From contig VCAZ01000049.1 of the NCBI GenBank assembly GCA_005784505.1, positions 3,433,501 to 3,497,500 of the forward strand: a stretch of 64,000 nt of DNA. The letters are read 5' to 3'. Positions 43,260 through 57,008 of this stretch are shown here, one piece after another (position 1 is the stretch's first letter; each line of letters starts with the position of its first letter). The notes under the pieces were generated by a model. It searched no databases. It worked only from the letters and a program-made list of their open reading frames with translations, and was not told where the DNA came from. Origin of the DNA: Bagarius yarrelli (lineage: Eukaryota; Chordata; Actinopteri; Siluriformes; Sisoridae). The translations under genes and the position numbers were made by a program.

Positions 43260-46200
43260 TCATCTGTCATTTTCTGCTGTGATATATTCCTACACATTAA
43301 CAAACAAACAAACAATACTATGAAGAAATTTCTTCTTTCTTTAAAAGTCAAAAAAAGGAATTTACTTCTGTTCAAAAAGCACTGAATTATAAAAAATGTT
43401 TTTTAATAAGATGCTGGAACAAATTTGCCACATGTATCACCCATTATAGAACCACCCATAAGCACTTTAAGAAGAAACAGCATGCAACAATTTGGTATCA
43501 AATTGCTACTGTAGTGGACGCGATTGTCCTGGTTTAATTTTTGTGGTCAAGTCTTTAGATTTATTGTTTGTGTCCGTTTCAACGTGCTTGATATATAAAG
43601 CTGAACATACTAGAGGATGTGAATCAGCACTGCGCAGTAATCCCAGAATAGACCTATTTAAAGAAATATTGCCTGCTAGCTTAGGGGATGCTAAATAAAC
43701 TTTTTTTTTTTTATTTTAATGGTAAAAATCTTTCTCAAAAAAGTTAATTACATAATCAAAACCTTTAGAATCAATTGGCTTATTTTATGACAGTTGGTTT
43801 TAGGTTCTTTTAAGATGATCACTTTGCATATTGCAAATTAACTCTCAAGTTTTATATCAAACTTCTCGAGAAAGTTAATCAGTGGTGAACCTCTAACTGT
43901 AGTTGTGTGATTACTGCGACTACTGGCTACATTCTGTTTACATCATCAATCATCCCTGTTTGGGATTGTTCAGATAATGAGGTCGCCTAAACGGAAACCA
44001 GAATAAGTGAAATAGGAGCAATGTTATGTCTAGAGACCACTTGTTTGCTAATTAGCTGCTTACATACCTGGCTGCTATGTCATTTTCTGTCTGTTTTGTT
44101 TGACACACCATTTTGCGTTGTTGGGACACCGGATATACAGTAGTCACTGCTCTACGGTGATTTTATTCCGCAGTAACTCGGCCATGTAATGGCATCAAAT
44201 CTGCCGAAAGCATAATTATAAAATATGTTATAAACTTAGTGATCAGTAAATTATTTTTATCATGTGAGATTGCTTGATAAAACCGTTAAACCGGTTATCC
44301 TTTCATGGGGGAAAAATATGCACTCCCAACCTTTCCGTGCACTAAAAACACAATTAAACATAAATATCTTTTCACAGGTAGATCGTTAATTAGTTTCATT
44401 TAGCATTGATATTAATCAGTAATAAATTCTCACATCTGCAACTGGGCCATAACATTAACTGATTATGTGCTTTTAACGTATATATGCTAATTAGTTCCAT
44501 TTTAACTGAAGAAACTATTAGAGCACTTTAAGCTAAATGTTCACATGCTCAAACATTGTTTTTTTGTGTGTGTTTGTTTGGTGAATTTTTGCATACAGTC
44601 TTTCCGCTTTCTTAACCCGTCAATTTTCGGCGTCAGGATGACTATTATTTCTTTTATACTAATTACAAGCCAGTTTTATCATTATGGCTTGGTTCTCTAT
44701 AATTCTCATAAAACAAGTGCCTTTAAAGAATTTACTTAACAATATTTTAGTTATAACAGTGCGTTTGGGTTCCAAATGATCCCAGAATGATTTATTTTCA
44801 AATTGTCCAGAACAACTTAAGACTTATTTAGGCTTCTGTATCTTTTATTGTTGCGTTTCTTTCTACTCTTGCAGGTGGGCCATGCCACATTGCCTAGCAC
44901 TAAGACGGTGCTAGGCTTTTTATTCGACTAAAACTGAATATTTTTACGCAAGATAGCCGAATGAGAAAAGAAATTGAATATAAGCGTATTTTAGCTAGAG
45001 CGTTGTCTGGTCTTGCCTTTTAACAGGAGCTACTTGTTCGTGCCGCCTGTGTTCAACCCCACCCAGATTTGGATTAGTGCCTTTAGTACAGTCATGAATG
45101 TGCATGAATATCCTCATATTTTTTCCAAAGATAATTTTGTGTGTTTGTTTTAGCACTGTGTTTTGGAACTGGCGATATTGGCTGCAATTATAAACCAACT
45201 AGGGAGAAATTCTACCCGATTTACAGTTTACAGTATTGTTATGCGTCTCACAGAAGTGAGTCGAGTTATGCGTAACATCAGTAACAGCTACCGAGCAAAT
45301 GCACCCAGCTCTCTTTGGCTGCATAATAAAAAATGATCTCCATAAATTTTCTCGCTGGCCCTGTTCATTTTACTGTGGGATTTACTGTCGCATTAAAGTG
45401 CAATCCTGGCATTTCAGCAGTTTCGCTACATTCTTCCCCCCCCAAAAAAAAAAAACTGAATGCTTCTATTAATGCATGCTGTTTTAGTGATTGAGCTTCA
45501 GGGTTTAAATATCAATTATTCACTACTTTCTTTTGGTGGCGTGAACTTTAGTAGACGTGCCTAACGCTCGCTGTGGAAGTTCGGAATGCTGAATGAGTGT
45601 TTGTTCAGGGAGCTGTGTTCAGAAACGAGGCTCTCCTGAAGCTTGCTTGTAGAAGTGTCGCGTGGCTACGATCGAGGAGTCTGGCAACCACAGCTGCTTC
45701 AAATCAACACTCCCCAGAAGTAAGCACAAAGAACTCCCTCATCCCTTAACAGTGCAGACCCCTTTTCCCCATTTCCATCTTTGCATCCTTTACTCCCTTC
45801 ATTGGTGAAGTGCTCCCGGTGAAGAGTGCACACACTGTTGCTCCTCTGGCTCATTTGTTTACCTTTTTTTTTTTTTTTAACTCTGTTCAATTCATTTAAC
45901 ATTTTATCATGGTTCAACTTGTAGAGCTTTTTGTTAACAATCCAATGCAGTTAAACCACAACAAACTATGATTTTTTTCCCCCTTAAATACTTAAAGCTG
46001 CTTAAAAAGTGCTGTGTCCTCACTTTCTGCCCTTTTTGAATTTGACATGTCACCCCCCCCAACGGTTCATGCAGTAGTAAAGTGTGCATCGTATGCATAC
46101 TTCAAAAACCAGGTGGACATGGTAAGTTATCCGAATACATATAACGAATCCGAACATACTACTCACGTCGCTATACTGTTTTTACACATACTATATAGAA

Positions 46201-49200
46201 AGGAAGAATGTAATTTCACAAGAAGCCAAGCTATAAGCAGGAATACAAGGAGTTTTGATGTAGTGTCTTTCTGTCCTATTAATAAAGGCAACGAAAATAT
46301 CTTTAAATAAAGTTTCATAAGCAGTTTAATAACTGGACACCAGGTCATCACATGGCACTAAGCAACCCTACATTAATCTTTCAACCATTTTATCATAACC
46401 ATATAGATTAAAACCCATTAACATTTCACCATCCTCCTGGTCCGCGCATAAAATCTTTGTGTCCTACAGCACTTTGAATGATGCAAATCATTATAGGACA
46501 GGTACAATCACTGTCTTTGTCTAACCGCCAACAGCTGAACATACATTCACAAAACTGTAAAAAATTTACCGAATAATCCATGAAATTCCAACAAAAACTA
46601 AGTGGTTTCTCATTAAAGGATCCAAACAATTAAATTCAGTAAAATATGTGGTTTAGACATATATGTTTTTATGCTTTTCTATAAATAAATTAGCCCATTA
46701 GGCTTGACAAAAGTGTAGTAATTATTAGAAATATTGTTAAAAATATTAAAGACCAGAGTCTACTTTTATAAGAAACATTAGAATTAAAAATTTGATGCTA
46801 AATTTGGCACCCTAAACACTTGGGAAATTTTTATTTTTGGCCTATGCCATGACCACCATATTGGACCATCATGTTCAGGATCCTGTAACTGTTTGGCTAA
46901 ATAACCAGTCCTTCTGTTCCACATCAGAACAGAACTTGGATGTCCATTTAAAACTTTCAAAGGTCAAAGGTCAGTGTTTGACTTGTTTCTGAGGAATGTA
47001 AGGATTGCAAAACTTGGCCAAGAACGTGCGAGGAACATGCTTTTCTGTGTTGAAAGCTGTAGTAAATCTTCTAAAGTACTGGACAAGTGGGGGCTGTTGC
47101 CTGGGAAGAGCAGGAGACACGTGTGCTTGAACAGTGTCACGGGTCAAAGGGCTTCCTCTATTTCATTAAAGGTACTGATATTAAAAAAAAAAAAAAAAGA
47201 GGGCAAAAATGTTGAGCTCATGTTCTAGAGCTTGTTCAAAACGACAGCAGGGAGTTGGGTCTGTCCTGTTGGTGATTTGTGCCATGCTTAATGGTTTTAC
47301 CAAAAGCATGGTAGGCAAAATTTGTTTTTTTATTAATTATCTGCTTTAAAAGGGGTGGCCATTGATATTTATGCCAAGAGATTTACATATACACAATATC
47401 TTTATAAAGGGTGAAACACTGTTAAATGACTAGCAGAGAGGGTTCTAACAACAGGTTAAAAAACATTCGACCGACCAGGACGGGGTGTGACTATTTGCCT
47501 GCCGGCCATGTTGTTCTGTCTTAACCATGGTTACGTTTTTCGGGTTGTAGCTTATAAAACTTGTGAAATACCAAAGAAGCCAAACAAACAGCAAACTCAA
47601 CCTACAGTTGTAGGTGTTAATAATTTTTTTTTTATGTTCCGAGCGTTCTTGGTTATAAATTTTGGACTCCAGCCTTTTTTAATCACAGGATTTGACATCC
47701 TATTGATTTATGAAGCTATTTTTAAAGCTATTTTGTCTAACATATTGTGGTAAAGGTAAAACTGTTGATTTTGTGATAACATCATGGAGTAAAGTTTAGG
47801 TTTCCCTACTTTAGGTTAGTAGACTTGTCTCGTCACTGACGAATCAGAACAGATTGTTCTTGGCATCTCCTAGCATAAACAGGAAGTGTTTGTTTTTTCC
47901 GTTTGAAGGCATAGGGTTAAATTGGATGATGATGTCTGCAAAGACAAGATCTTCCTATTATAGTAGGAAGCTCAATGTTGGGGTAGGATCTAGATTACAA
48001 CCCAGATTTTAAACATTGGACTCTACTGATGCTGTTGTCAGTGGCATAGTTAGAACGTTGGTGGTGATAACTATTTAACTTTCCATTTTCTGGTGATTTG
48101 CTAATTTCAGATGGACATGTCAGCACTAAACTGTTTTTCTGCCTCGTGTAAACACATTGCTAAGATTTTTTTCCGCTGACAGCTGTTTACTGATGACATG
48201 ACTCCCTAGAAAATGCTTCATGTAAACACTTCCTATTTGTCCACAGCCACAGAACTTAATCAAGTGGATGCACATGCAGCAGACCTTTTCTTTTAAGCCC
48301 ATTTTCTTAATTTTCATGTCTGCAGACATTTATGTCAATGCGACCTGCTTCAGCATTAACCCCAGGTCATCCAGGAGGTCAGAAAAGGTCACGATTTGAA
48401 ACGTGCACCTGTTTCTTGGGACTCCCTTTTCCACCAAAGATGACTTGCAGATGTGCCATGAGAGGAGATGTAATACACAGGTGTCTTTAGACATCCAGCC
48501 ACGAACCAGACTTATGTTTCCACTTGTCTTGTTTTTTGCAACCAGAATCTGCTCTTTATGAACATGTGGATGCTGATTTATGGGGTTTAAGGGTTCTGCA
48601 TCCAGAACATGTTAGAACCTGTTTGCCGTTACTGGACTTATAAAAGTGAGGTTCAAAGTGACTTTGGTAAAGGACACAGCCATTAAGTTTGAAAATATCT
48701 GTTGGTCAATAGTTTTTGGTAGGCTGTTTGACTGGTGTATCACTAAGTACAGTAGTTGCACTTTCTATTTCTGGTCTGACTTCAGAGCACAACCCAAATA
48801 GAAATGCCAGCTAATTTTGTTAAGCCAGCATCAGATTATATTTTTGTAGTTAAGGCTACAAGAAGATTTTGCTGTTCATTTTTTTGGCCCAGTCCGAGTG
48901 TGTGTTTAGAAGTGGCTCAGACTCTAATTTCCTGTCTCCTGATCTGTTAATGCAAGTTTAAACTATTAGCAAGTTGACACATTTAATTATTAATAAATAG
49001 ATCTTGAATTGCAGTAAATTGTTGGACTTAAAACACCAATGTAAAAAGTATATCTTGAAACACTGATGCAATAGTTGTAACTATAGAGTGGCTGGACTAT
49101 AAATAGAGGACAGACTATCTGAGCTTATTGGGTTGTGGCAGGGAGAAGAGATCCTGAGAAACATAAATTTGTAAGACTACCACAACCACACCGCCAAGTA

Positions 49201-49778
49201 AAACAGCTGGCTTGCAGTTGCCAACGGTTGGAACAATCTGGGTATGTTTGTTTGAATATTGCTGTTTCTAAGTAACAAGGGATATGCTTGTTTATTTCTG
49301 TGCTAATAAGTATAGGTTGGCCAATTTGTAGTCTATAATCATGAGTGCAGTCTCAACTTGCAATTAGTTGCAGTAGTCAATAAAATGTTATTGTCTATCC
49401 AATAACAGCATGTTGTTCTGTAAATAGGAAGCAACTAGTAATCAGCTTTATGTTCGTATTTGGATTCATTTTTTGTCAATATCTGTGAGTAAACCAATTA
49501 GCTTGGTCTTTCTACCCCAATATGGTGAGTGATTGTGATTGGCAATTCATAAGCCATTTACCATTATACCAGCGGTGGGGCCCCAACCCCGACACCTACA
49601 TTGACCCAGTAACCGGAATAAGGTTATTGCACTAAGGCATACCATTTACACAGACAAACACACATGTTCTACTTATGTGCTGGTAAAAGTCACTCATCTT
49701 TACTTGTCTACAAATATCATCTCTATCATTTTGTAAATCCATGACGTTGATTTTGGTGTGGCTCTGCACATGTGGTCT

Positions 49779-49780
<2 letters not shown>
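43260..49780. other. long unassigned stretch of candidate intron
   Basis: About 6.5 kb without a recognised repeat family, exon or RNA gene. Contains A and T runs (43700, 45450, 45868, 47182), an acceptor-like site plus a 9-bp-stem hairpin at 44892-44916, and a TATA-like TATAAATAG at 49099-49107 followed by a GTATGT donor near 49241 (see findings). Small ORFs here look like chance. Confidence 0.4.

Positions 49781-49809
<29 letters not shown>
49780..49809. repeat. poly(T) tract of about 30
   Basis: Uninterrupted T run directly before the LINE remnant. Confidence 0.93.
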
Positions 49810-49811
<2 letters not shown>

Positions 49812-49812
<1 letters not shown>

Positions 49813-49862
49813 CTGAAGAACTGTCACGGTGTACCACAAGGTTCAGTACTAAGTCCTGAGAG
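49812..49862 (+). pseudogene. non-LTR retrotransposon reverse transcriptase scrap
   Basis: One frame reads NCHGVPQGSVLSPE. GVPQGSVLSP is the conserved motif of the reverse transcriptase palm region in LINEs. Only about 15 codons remain and the flanks do not continue the domain. Confidence 0.68.
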
Positions 49863-51477
49863 AAAAGGCGGCAACAAGAGAAATGCTCTGTCTGTTTAAG
49901 CCATTTTGGTCTTGGTGATAAATAGAGGTTAGAGGAGGTTCATGGCTCTTGAGGTCAGTCTGCGAATGCCAGTGATTTACTTATTCTGCAGTTTGAAAGA
50001 ATTATTCTCTCTTAGTTCCATTTTTTGGCAATTTAACACCTTTTCATTCAAACTGAATTAAAGGAACATTGATTTGCTGAGTGTAGACCACCTTTTTTGC
50101 TGTATCCAGAACAGAAACAAGAATATACCATTGGGTGTTTCTATGTAACTGACAATATATTTAAGTGTACTGTGCATAAGTTTAGAATACTATTTAGAGC
50201 CTTACCAGTTTCCAGCAATTCCTAAAATGCTCTCAGCCGTGCAGTTTGAAATGCTTTGTTACGGGTATTCAAAGGTATGGCCTTCAAGCCTACTATTAAG
50301 GATAAAAGGTCTGTTCTTTTGCTGTATTGTATTGGGTTTGATTGCTTTATATTTTTAATTGCCTAATTTTAAGGTTACACTTACTAGAACTGGTAAAAGA
50401 GGTGGAAAACATGTCTATGACACCTTTAAATGATTTTGATTAACATCATGCTTTTACAATTTTACATTTGAGCTTTTTATACCAAATATTTAGTTTTTCT
50501 GTCAGGGTTCTTATCCTCCCCAAAAGTTTACCTCTAATTTGAACCAATTTCTTTAAGGATGGTACTATCAACCTTATTCATATTTAAAAATCAGGTTTTT
50601 CCACCAAGTTCTCAACATTTAAGCTGAACCTCCCAGCAAACAAAGGACCGTCATTGTTTACCGATTAGTAATCAGATTCCTTGAGTGTTGGTGATGGAGC
50701 ATGTGCATCCATTTTCCCCCTGTTTTTCATGCTGTGTGTTCTGATGTTGCTGGCTGCCTCACTAAAAAAACCACTGTAAACACTAGTATAACAAGTTTAC
50801 CATGCTAGTTTGCAGGTCTGCAACGAGCTCTGTTGCTGTGGAGTGTGACCAGTTCTACTGCGGTTTCCCTTTTCAGCATCTTGAAAAACACTGCGGTTTT
50901 GAAGAATACTGTGTCTTCCCTCTAATTTTATTTCTACAGAAAGTACATGCTATAATAATAAATGATCAAAACAAAACACACCCGCGATAGGAAAAGATAG
51001 CTAGTGCCACACAAAGATCTGAGTGCAATGGAATTTCTCTCCTCATTAGGGTCATATACTGGAAAGGAGATTTTACTTTAGACTTCTTATTTATAATAAA
51101 ACAAATCAAAGTTGGAAGAAAAGTGAGGGAACCCAGAAACTTAAATACCGAATGTTACCCTAGAAATAATAAAGAATACTGTGAGCTATATATTTTGACC
51201 TTTCAATAGAAAGTTTTTTTTTTAAACAGTACATTTTCTGTCTAAATAAATCAGTCAAAATAAAGTAATTTCATGCATCAAAAAATGGAGTAACTAATTT
51301 GTTCAAACAGGAGTTAGCATGTAGAAAAGGCATATGGGTGGGTGGCCTTATTGATTTGGATTGGGGACCAAAGCTGAAACATCAGCATAACTGAAAAGGT
51401 CAATATGCACTGATCTTAGATGCTGACCAAAGTATTTAAATATCAATTTCAAGTGTTAAATATCCACCCGTCCTTAG
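49863..51477. other. unassigned sequence
   Basis: About 1.6 kb; nothing recognised. Confidence 0.45.
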
Positions 51478-51724
51478 GGGCAGTAGTGGCTCAAATGGTT
51501 AAGGTGCTGAGTTGCTGATCTGAAGACCAGAAACATCTGGGTTCAAGCCCCACCACCGGCAAACCAGCCATTGTTGGGTCCTTGAGCAAGACCCTTAACC
51601 CTTCCTGCTCCAGGGGCGCTGTATCATAGCTGACCCTGCGCTCTGACCCCAACTTACTAAGATGGGATATGTGAAAAAAGCATTTCATTGGCTCTGTACA
51701 CGTACCTTGCACAATGAATTGAAT
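51478..51724 (+). repeat. SINE-B copy, full length
   Basis: Head GCAGTAGTGGCTCAAATGGT, B-box GGGTTCAAGCCCC, body TTGAGCAAGACCCTTAACCC and CAGGGGCGCTGTATCATAGC, tail GGCTCTGTACACGTACCTTG and CACAATGAATT. Best plus-sense example of this family; compare 8501-8745. Confidence 0.88.
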
Positions 51725-54700
51725 AATTTTTCTTTTTTTTTTTTTTTAAATTAATGTTAGCCAAGATGCTATTTTAACATTTATTTTAGCCAGTTCTTTA
51801 AAGTGTTGATTACAAGTTACAGTGTTGAGACAAACAGGAATCGTGTAACTGCACTGCTTGCAGCAGGAAAGTCAATTCTGCATCAATAATGAGACAAGAC
51901 ACCAAATAATGATTTTAGCCCTAACTTTAGATAGAAAGATCGTTAAATAGATCTAACTTTAACCCAAACCTGCTGTGTGTCAAAAAAGGTCGAAGGTCAC
52001 TTAAGACATGCCAGGTGCTTTTGCCCTTTGGATGAAATAAATGTGGGGTTTTTTTTCCTTTTCTCCTTTTCTCTTGTCCTAAATTGCGCTTTTGCAATCT
52101 GCTTTTACAAGTCAGAAAAATTGTTATTGGCAACGTGTGAAGACTTGTCCAGTAATTGTAAGTTGTAAATTTTCATTTTCATCACATTGTTCTGTACCTA
52201 GCTTAGTCTGGATTTGAACATTCATGTGTCAGTGTCGGCGTGTGTCTGAAGATACTGGACAGGAAAGGCGTTCCTCTGGGTGTTGCATAGTCCCAGCCTA
52301 CTTTCTGAGGATTAGTAATGGTTATGAGAGGAGTGGGGGTTAGTGGGAAGTGCAAACTGTGAAAGGGTCACTTCCTTTCCTCTTGTTCTCATCCCATAGT
52401 GGCTAATATGCACATGCATGCTGTTATGCTGAGGTCAGTATGCAGAAGAGGATAGGATATAGAGAGAGTGCACAAAAGCCAGTGAAAGGGAAAGGGAGGA
52501 GAAAAAAAGAGTAGGGGGAGTAATGTCAACAGTTCCTGTCCATGAAATCCAGGCTTTAAAGCAGTAGCCCAAAGAGATGTGGCTCAGGCTGGTTCAGGAA
52601 TATCATTTTGTTTAACTATTGCAGAAGTCACCTAGTAGTAGCAAAAGGAAGGATTTAGTCAATTTAAACCACTACTGTACATCCAAAGGATCCCTGTTGC
52701 TCTGGAATATGAAGGTTGCAAGATAAAAAAAATAGGGATTTCTTTTTGGAAGGGGTGAGTACACATTCTGCAATTTGATCATGCTGTTGATGCCCGTACT
52801 CCATTTGAAAGATGATCCAGACGGGCCAGACGCTTTAGAACGGGATCTGTATGTATTTGTAGCATGCAAAGCTTTAAATAAAACGAATGCCACTGTTCAA
52901 AATCGAGTCTAACAGAGAGGACCTTCTCTAATAAAATGAGTATTCAGGAAACTTTCTCGTTAAAGCTTTGCAAACATAAAAGTATAAACCTGAATTTGCA
53001 GTATAAAGGTGACTATTGCTGTGACCCATCTGTTGCAGTTCTGTTGTTGGAAGTGTGCTTATAGGATGGCAATATCTGGATTTGGGCATTGACGATCCTG
53101 TTTTTAAGGGTTTCTCCATTTAAGAACTATTTTACAGAGAATATTAAACAGTGTGTCCTGAGCTCAACTTCATGACAGTTGGTGTCTGAGGAATTTTGGT
53201 TTGGTCGCTGGTCTGCAGTAAATTATGATCACTATTCAAATCGGAATTATGGAATTCTATTTGGACTTGGGAGGAATTAAAGGATAGTTGGTGACTAATC
53301 CCGTTCACATAGTATTTTAAAAATGTCATGTGCCTTCACTGCCAGGCAGTTCCCAAAGGACCATTGTAACTGATCTGATCTGTTTACCCCCCCAGCCTCA
53401 TATCCTCTCCTCTGTCATCATACCAAAAAGCCTGAATTTTTAACTTGGGCTCTGCGATCTACTACTGTCTCATCGTTCCCCCAGTGGTCCTTCCAGAAAG
53501 CCTAAAGATAAACTTGGAGTCAACATTACACTGGCCTAGATCATTTTCTGTTTAGCTTTACCGGATAATCTAAAGACTAAAGACTACCGTTTGGTACAAG
53601 AATAGAGGTACACAGTTGGGCAGTGTGGTAATAAAATATTATGGGAAATGCTTAAAGGTTGAATTACTGCAGCGTCGAAAGGTGATGTCATCTGGAAGTC
53701 CCCAAAACGACTACTGAAAAAGAAACTCATTGTGCAAAATCAATTAAAAACGTATAATGTACAATCTCATCATTGTGTCATACAGTTAGGAAAAAGGGCT
53801 TTGCTGAAACTATCTTAAAGTTAATCTTGGCTACAAGGCATGGAGTAAACCCTGATGCCCAGATTCCAGCCATTATCTGCAACCCTGTTGTTCTTTTTTC
53901 TTTAGTATGCAGCTGTTAACCTTTTACCTTATAGGAACACACAAAAGCTTAGCGATATACAATGCTAAAATGCCAAAGACACCTTTTGCCCAGGATTGTC
54001 TGACTAAGGCATTCAGCGGAGATCCTTCATGACCAGCCAGACATGAGGGTTTTCATCAACCCGTCATAAATCTGAGTCAGCTAACATCACACATTTGAAA
54101 GTACTGGAAAAAAGAGACTATGGGAATTGCGCTTTTGGCCTAAGACACTTGGAAAGTTGTGGCAGATGCTAAGTAAATAATTGTTATATTTTTAGTAAAT
54201 ACACAGTTTTGGTCTTCGCTCAAAGCTGGGAGGTCACTGAAGATTAAAGCTTATAGACAGTTTGGTCTATGATAGTACATAATAGTAGTATAAAGTGAAT
54301 ACTTTAGCTTACCGCATTCTACTTCTATCTAGCCAGCTAACTGTTTAGCAAACAAAAGAAAACAATTTCCCACCCTCATGTGTTAGATGCTGGCTCATCA
54401 CTGTCCTTCAGATATAAGACTTGCTATCAGGTTCCACGTGAGCCTTGATGAAACATGGGCATGCACTGTGGAGCACTTCTGGAATGTAGACACAAGCATA
54501 AATAGTATCCATTTCATATTAACCCCGTACTATTTGCAGGTTCTAGCAGCAACAGATGTATGTGCCATCTGAGAAGTGGGTCAGTGGTACTACATATTTA
54601 ACTCGCATTGGAATTTACAACATATTCCATGGGCATGTTTTTGTTATTTTAAATGATCTCTGACTGTGTATTTAAAAGAGTTAAAAGATGGAACCAACGA

Positions 54701-54850
54701 TTTCTAAGTCAAGAATCCTTTGTTTAAGATTTCTCCTCACAATCTGGAAGCTTCTGGAAAATGTCTGTTTACTTCATAATGGCTGTTCATTACAAAGCTA
54801 CAGTAGTACCCAGACATGACTAGGGGCATGACCTTAAGCGTGACACTGGA
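51725..54850. other. unassigned sequence
   Basis: About 3.1 kb, free of recognised repeats; a T run at 51729-51748. 52200-52520 is purine-rich and GC-balanced and might be regulatory; unproven. Confidence 0.4.
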
Positions 54851-55028
54851 AAATGGAAGCGCAGAGGTTAAGGTGTTGGATCGCTAATTGGAAGATTGGG
54901 GTTCGATTCCAAGCACCACCAAGGTGCCACTGCTGTACCCCTGAGCAAGGCCCTTAACCCCTAATTTCTGTGAGAAGTGTAAGCCTTTCTAGATAAGGAC
55001 GTCTGCCAAATGCCATAAATGGTAAATG
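54851..55028 (+). repeat. SINE-A copy
   Basis: GAAGCGCAGAGGTTAAGGTG, TTGGGGTTCGATTCCAAGCA, CCCCTGAGCAAGGCCCTTAA, GACGTCTGCCAAATGCCATA. Confidence 0.87.
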
Positions 55029-55611
55029 ATGCAATTAGCACAACAGCTACAAACCACCATGGGGAAACTCTCTGTTTTAACTGTTGTACAGTCTGACATT
55101 TATGACAAGTGCGGTCCTGTTTGTACGGTCTGACAAGCAACAATCGCAAAGAACTACTAAAAATTACAAGGTGTAAGCCTGGCTTTAAAGAAAGAAAACA
55201 ATGAAGGGGGCACTTTTTCATGTGGTACGTCCTTACTTTGTTTATTGGAGGGGTAAATACATCTTTTGGAGACAATCCAAAGTGGGTTTTTGTTTATAAT
55301 TTAACAACTGTGAATTATATTCAATACTAATATACTAAAAGTACAGTGCTTCCATACCTAACATAAAAGTAAGGCCATACATACCAAAAGTTCTGTATAT
55401 CACCCATAAGCACAGCTGGCAGCCTCTCGTGGGGCAAAACCGCAAAAATTTCTCCATACCACTGTGTCAAAGTAAGGTGAATGGGTTTTTTTTTTTTTTC
55501 CGTCCAACAAAGATGCATTTCCTTGCCACAAGTAGCAGTTTATCTAACCTTTTGAGACGAGTTTCAGTGACATTGTTTGTGTTTTAGACAGGAGCCCCGA
55601 AAGAACGTGGC
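55029..55611. other. unassigned sequence
   Basis: Nothing recognised; a T run lies at 55487-55499. Confidence 0.45.
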
Positions 55612-55685
55612 AAGAGGTGGCTCATGGTTAAGGTATTGGACTACCAACCCAAAGATTGTATGTTTAATTGCCAGCTCCACCAATC
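55612..55685 (+). repeat. SINE-A head, plus orientation
   Basis: AAGAGGTGGCTCATGGTTAA, GGTATTGGACTACCAACCC, GCCAGCTCCACCAATCCACC. The body is missing; it runs straight into an inverted copy. Confidence 0.8.
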
Positions 55686-55826
55686 CACCACAGCATTTAG
55701 CGGACGCCCTTATCCAGAGCGACTTATCTTTATCTCATTTATACAACTGAGCAATTGGGGGTTAAGGGCCAATTACCCCGACCACTCAATTAGCAGTCCA
55801 ATACCTTAACCACTAGGCTCCCCATG
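55686..55826 (-). repeat. SINE-A copy, minus orientation, joined to an inverted head
   Basis: ACAGCATTTAGCGGACGCCC, CAACTGAGCAATTGGGGGTT, TAGCAGTCCAATACCTTAAC. With 55612-55685 it forms an inverted SINE pair. Confidence 0.82.
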
Positions 55827-56921
55827 TTTAAATCCCTTTCTTAGCCTATGCTTTTGTTTTTATATTAAAGAATCTAATTAAAGAAAACTAAAGTAAGACA
55901 TTTATTATTTCGCCTTATCGGCATTTGGATTTTATACAGGCTGGAATTAAGTTCTGGGCTCCGCAGCAGATAGTGTAGACAGTGAGCAAATAAAATGGCT
56001 TTTACTGACGAGCGAATTTTTTGAATTTACTGAATTCTCACGTTCCCCAGATTTAACTGAAATATTTATGCTCCCAGAGTAAAAAAATAAATAAAATGTG
56101 GCCCACAATCCTTATAAGCTGTTTGTTAGGAATGAAGCCTAGAGCAGGCAGACAAAATGTGGCAGGAAGACATGAGGCATAAAGCCTCTGATATGCAAAT
56201 AGTGTGTTTTCTGCAGACATGTAAAATAGATCTCTGATGCGCTATTAGATGAAGTAATTCACTTGGCTCCTGCATGCATGGATTTTGATACAAGTTCTTT
56301 TGTAGTGAATTACCCGCAGACAAAGATCCTGACCTGTCTCACTTTCCTAAAGTGTTGGCTGATTCAGAGGACCTCTTGGCGCAGGGTTTCATGGTGAAAA
56401 ATGTGAATGTTCTCCCACATGAGGTTTTCCCCTCGTTTTCAGGCCAGATCTTATCTGATAAAGGGATAAAGAGGAAATCGTTTAGAGGGGCTGGAGGGGG
56501 GGCAAGGAGACTGATTTGAGGAAGGATGGCCGTATTTGTCAGTCCTAACAATCTTGCTCATCGTCTTTAGTACACGTAGGCATGGTTGTCCAGGAAGGGA
56601 TTAATTTTATAAACGTAAATGTGCATGCTAGTCGCAGGGAACTTTTTGGAACTGGCATCTCCGAATGTCTCTCTTTTTTGTGTCTTTTTGCCATCCCACG
56701 TGAGCATTCCTGTGTTAAACAAGCCTACATTCTGTGCTAAAAAACAAACAGTGCTTGCTTTCAAACGGCGAGCGCGTCGGTGGAATGTGTCCCCTGCAAA
56801 TGCGCCATGAAATTATCCTGGCTTCTCTATTACATGGTTAGTGATGGTCATTTAATAATTTAGGTGATAACTTTGCTTTCATTTTTGTAAATTTATTGCC
56901 CAGAATTGAGTTCGTATACTG

Positions 56922-56928
<7 letters not shown>
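55827..56928. other. unassigned sequence
   Basis: About 1.1 kb without recognised repeats; GC-balanced near 56100-56560. Possible regulatory block, unproven. Confidence 0.4.

Positions 56929-57007
<79 letters not shown>
56929..57007. repeat. (GT)n microsatellite, about 39 units
   Basis: One TTT interruption near 56963. A long GT tract that can adopt Z-DNA. It creates spurious VCVCVC and THTHTH ORFs. Confidence 0.96.

Positions 57008-57008
<1 letters not shown>

Noticed and set aside
44892..44921. Hairpin followed by T-rich sequence resembling an intrinsic bacterial terminator
   Set aside because: The window is clearly vertebrate, so a Rho-independent terminator has no meaning here.
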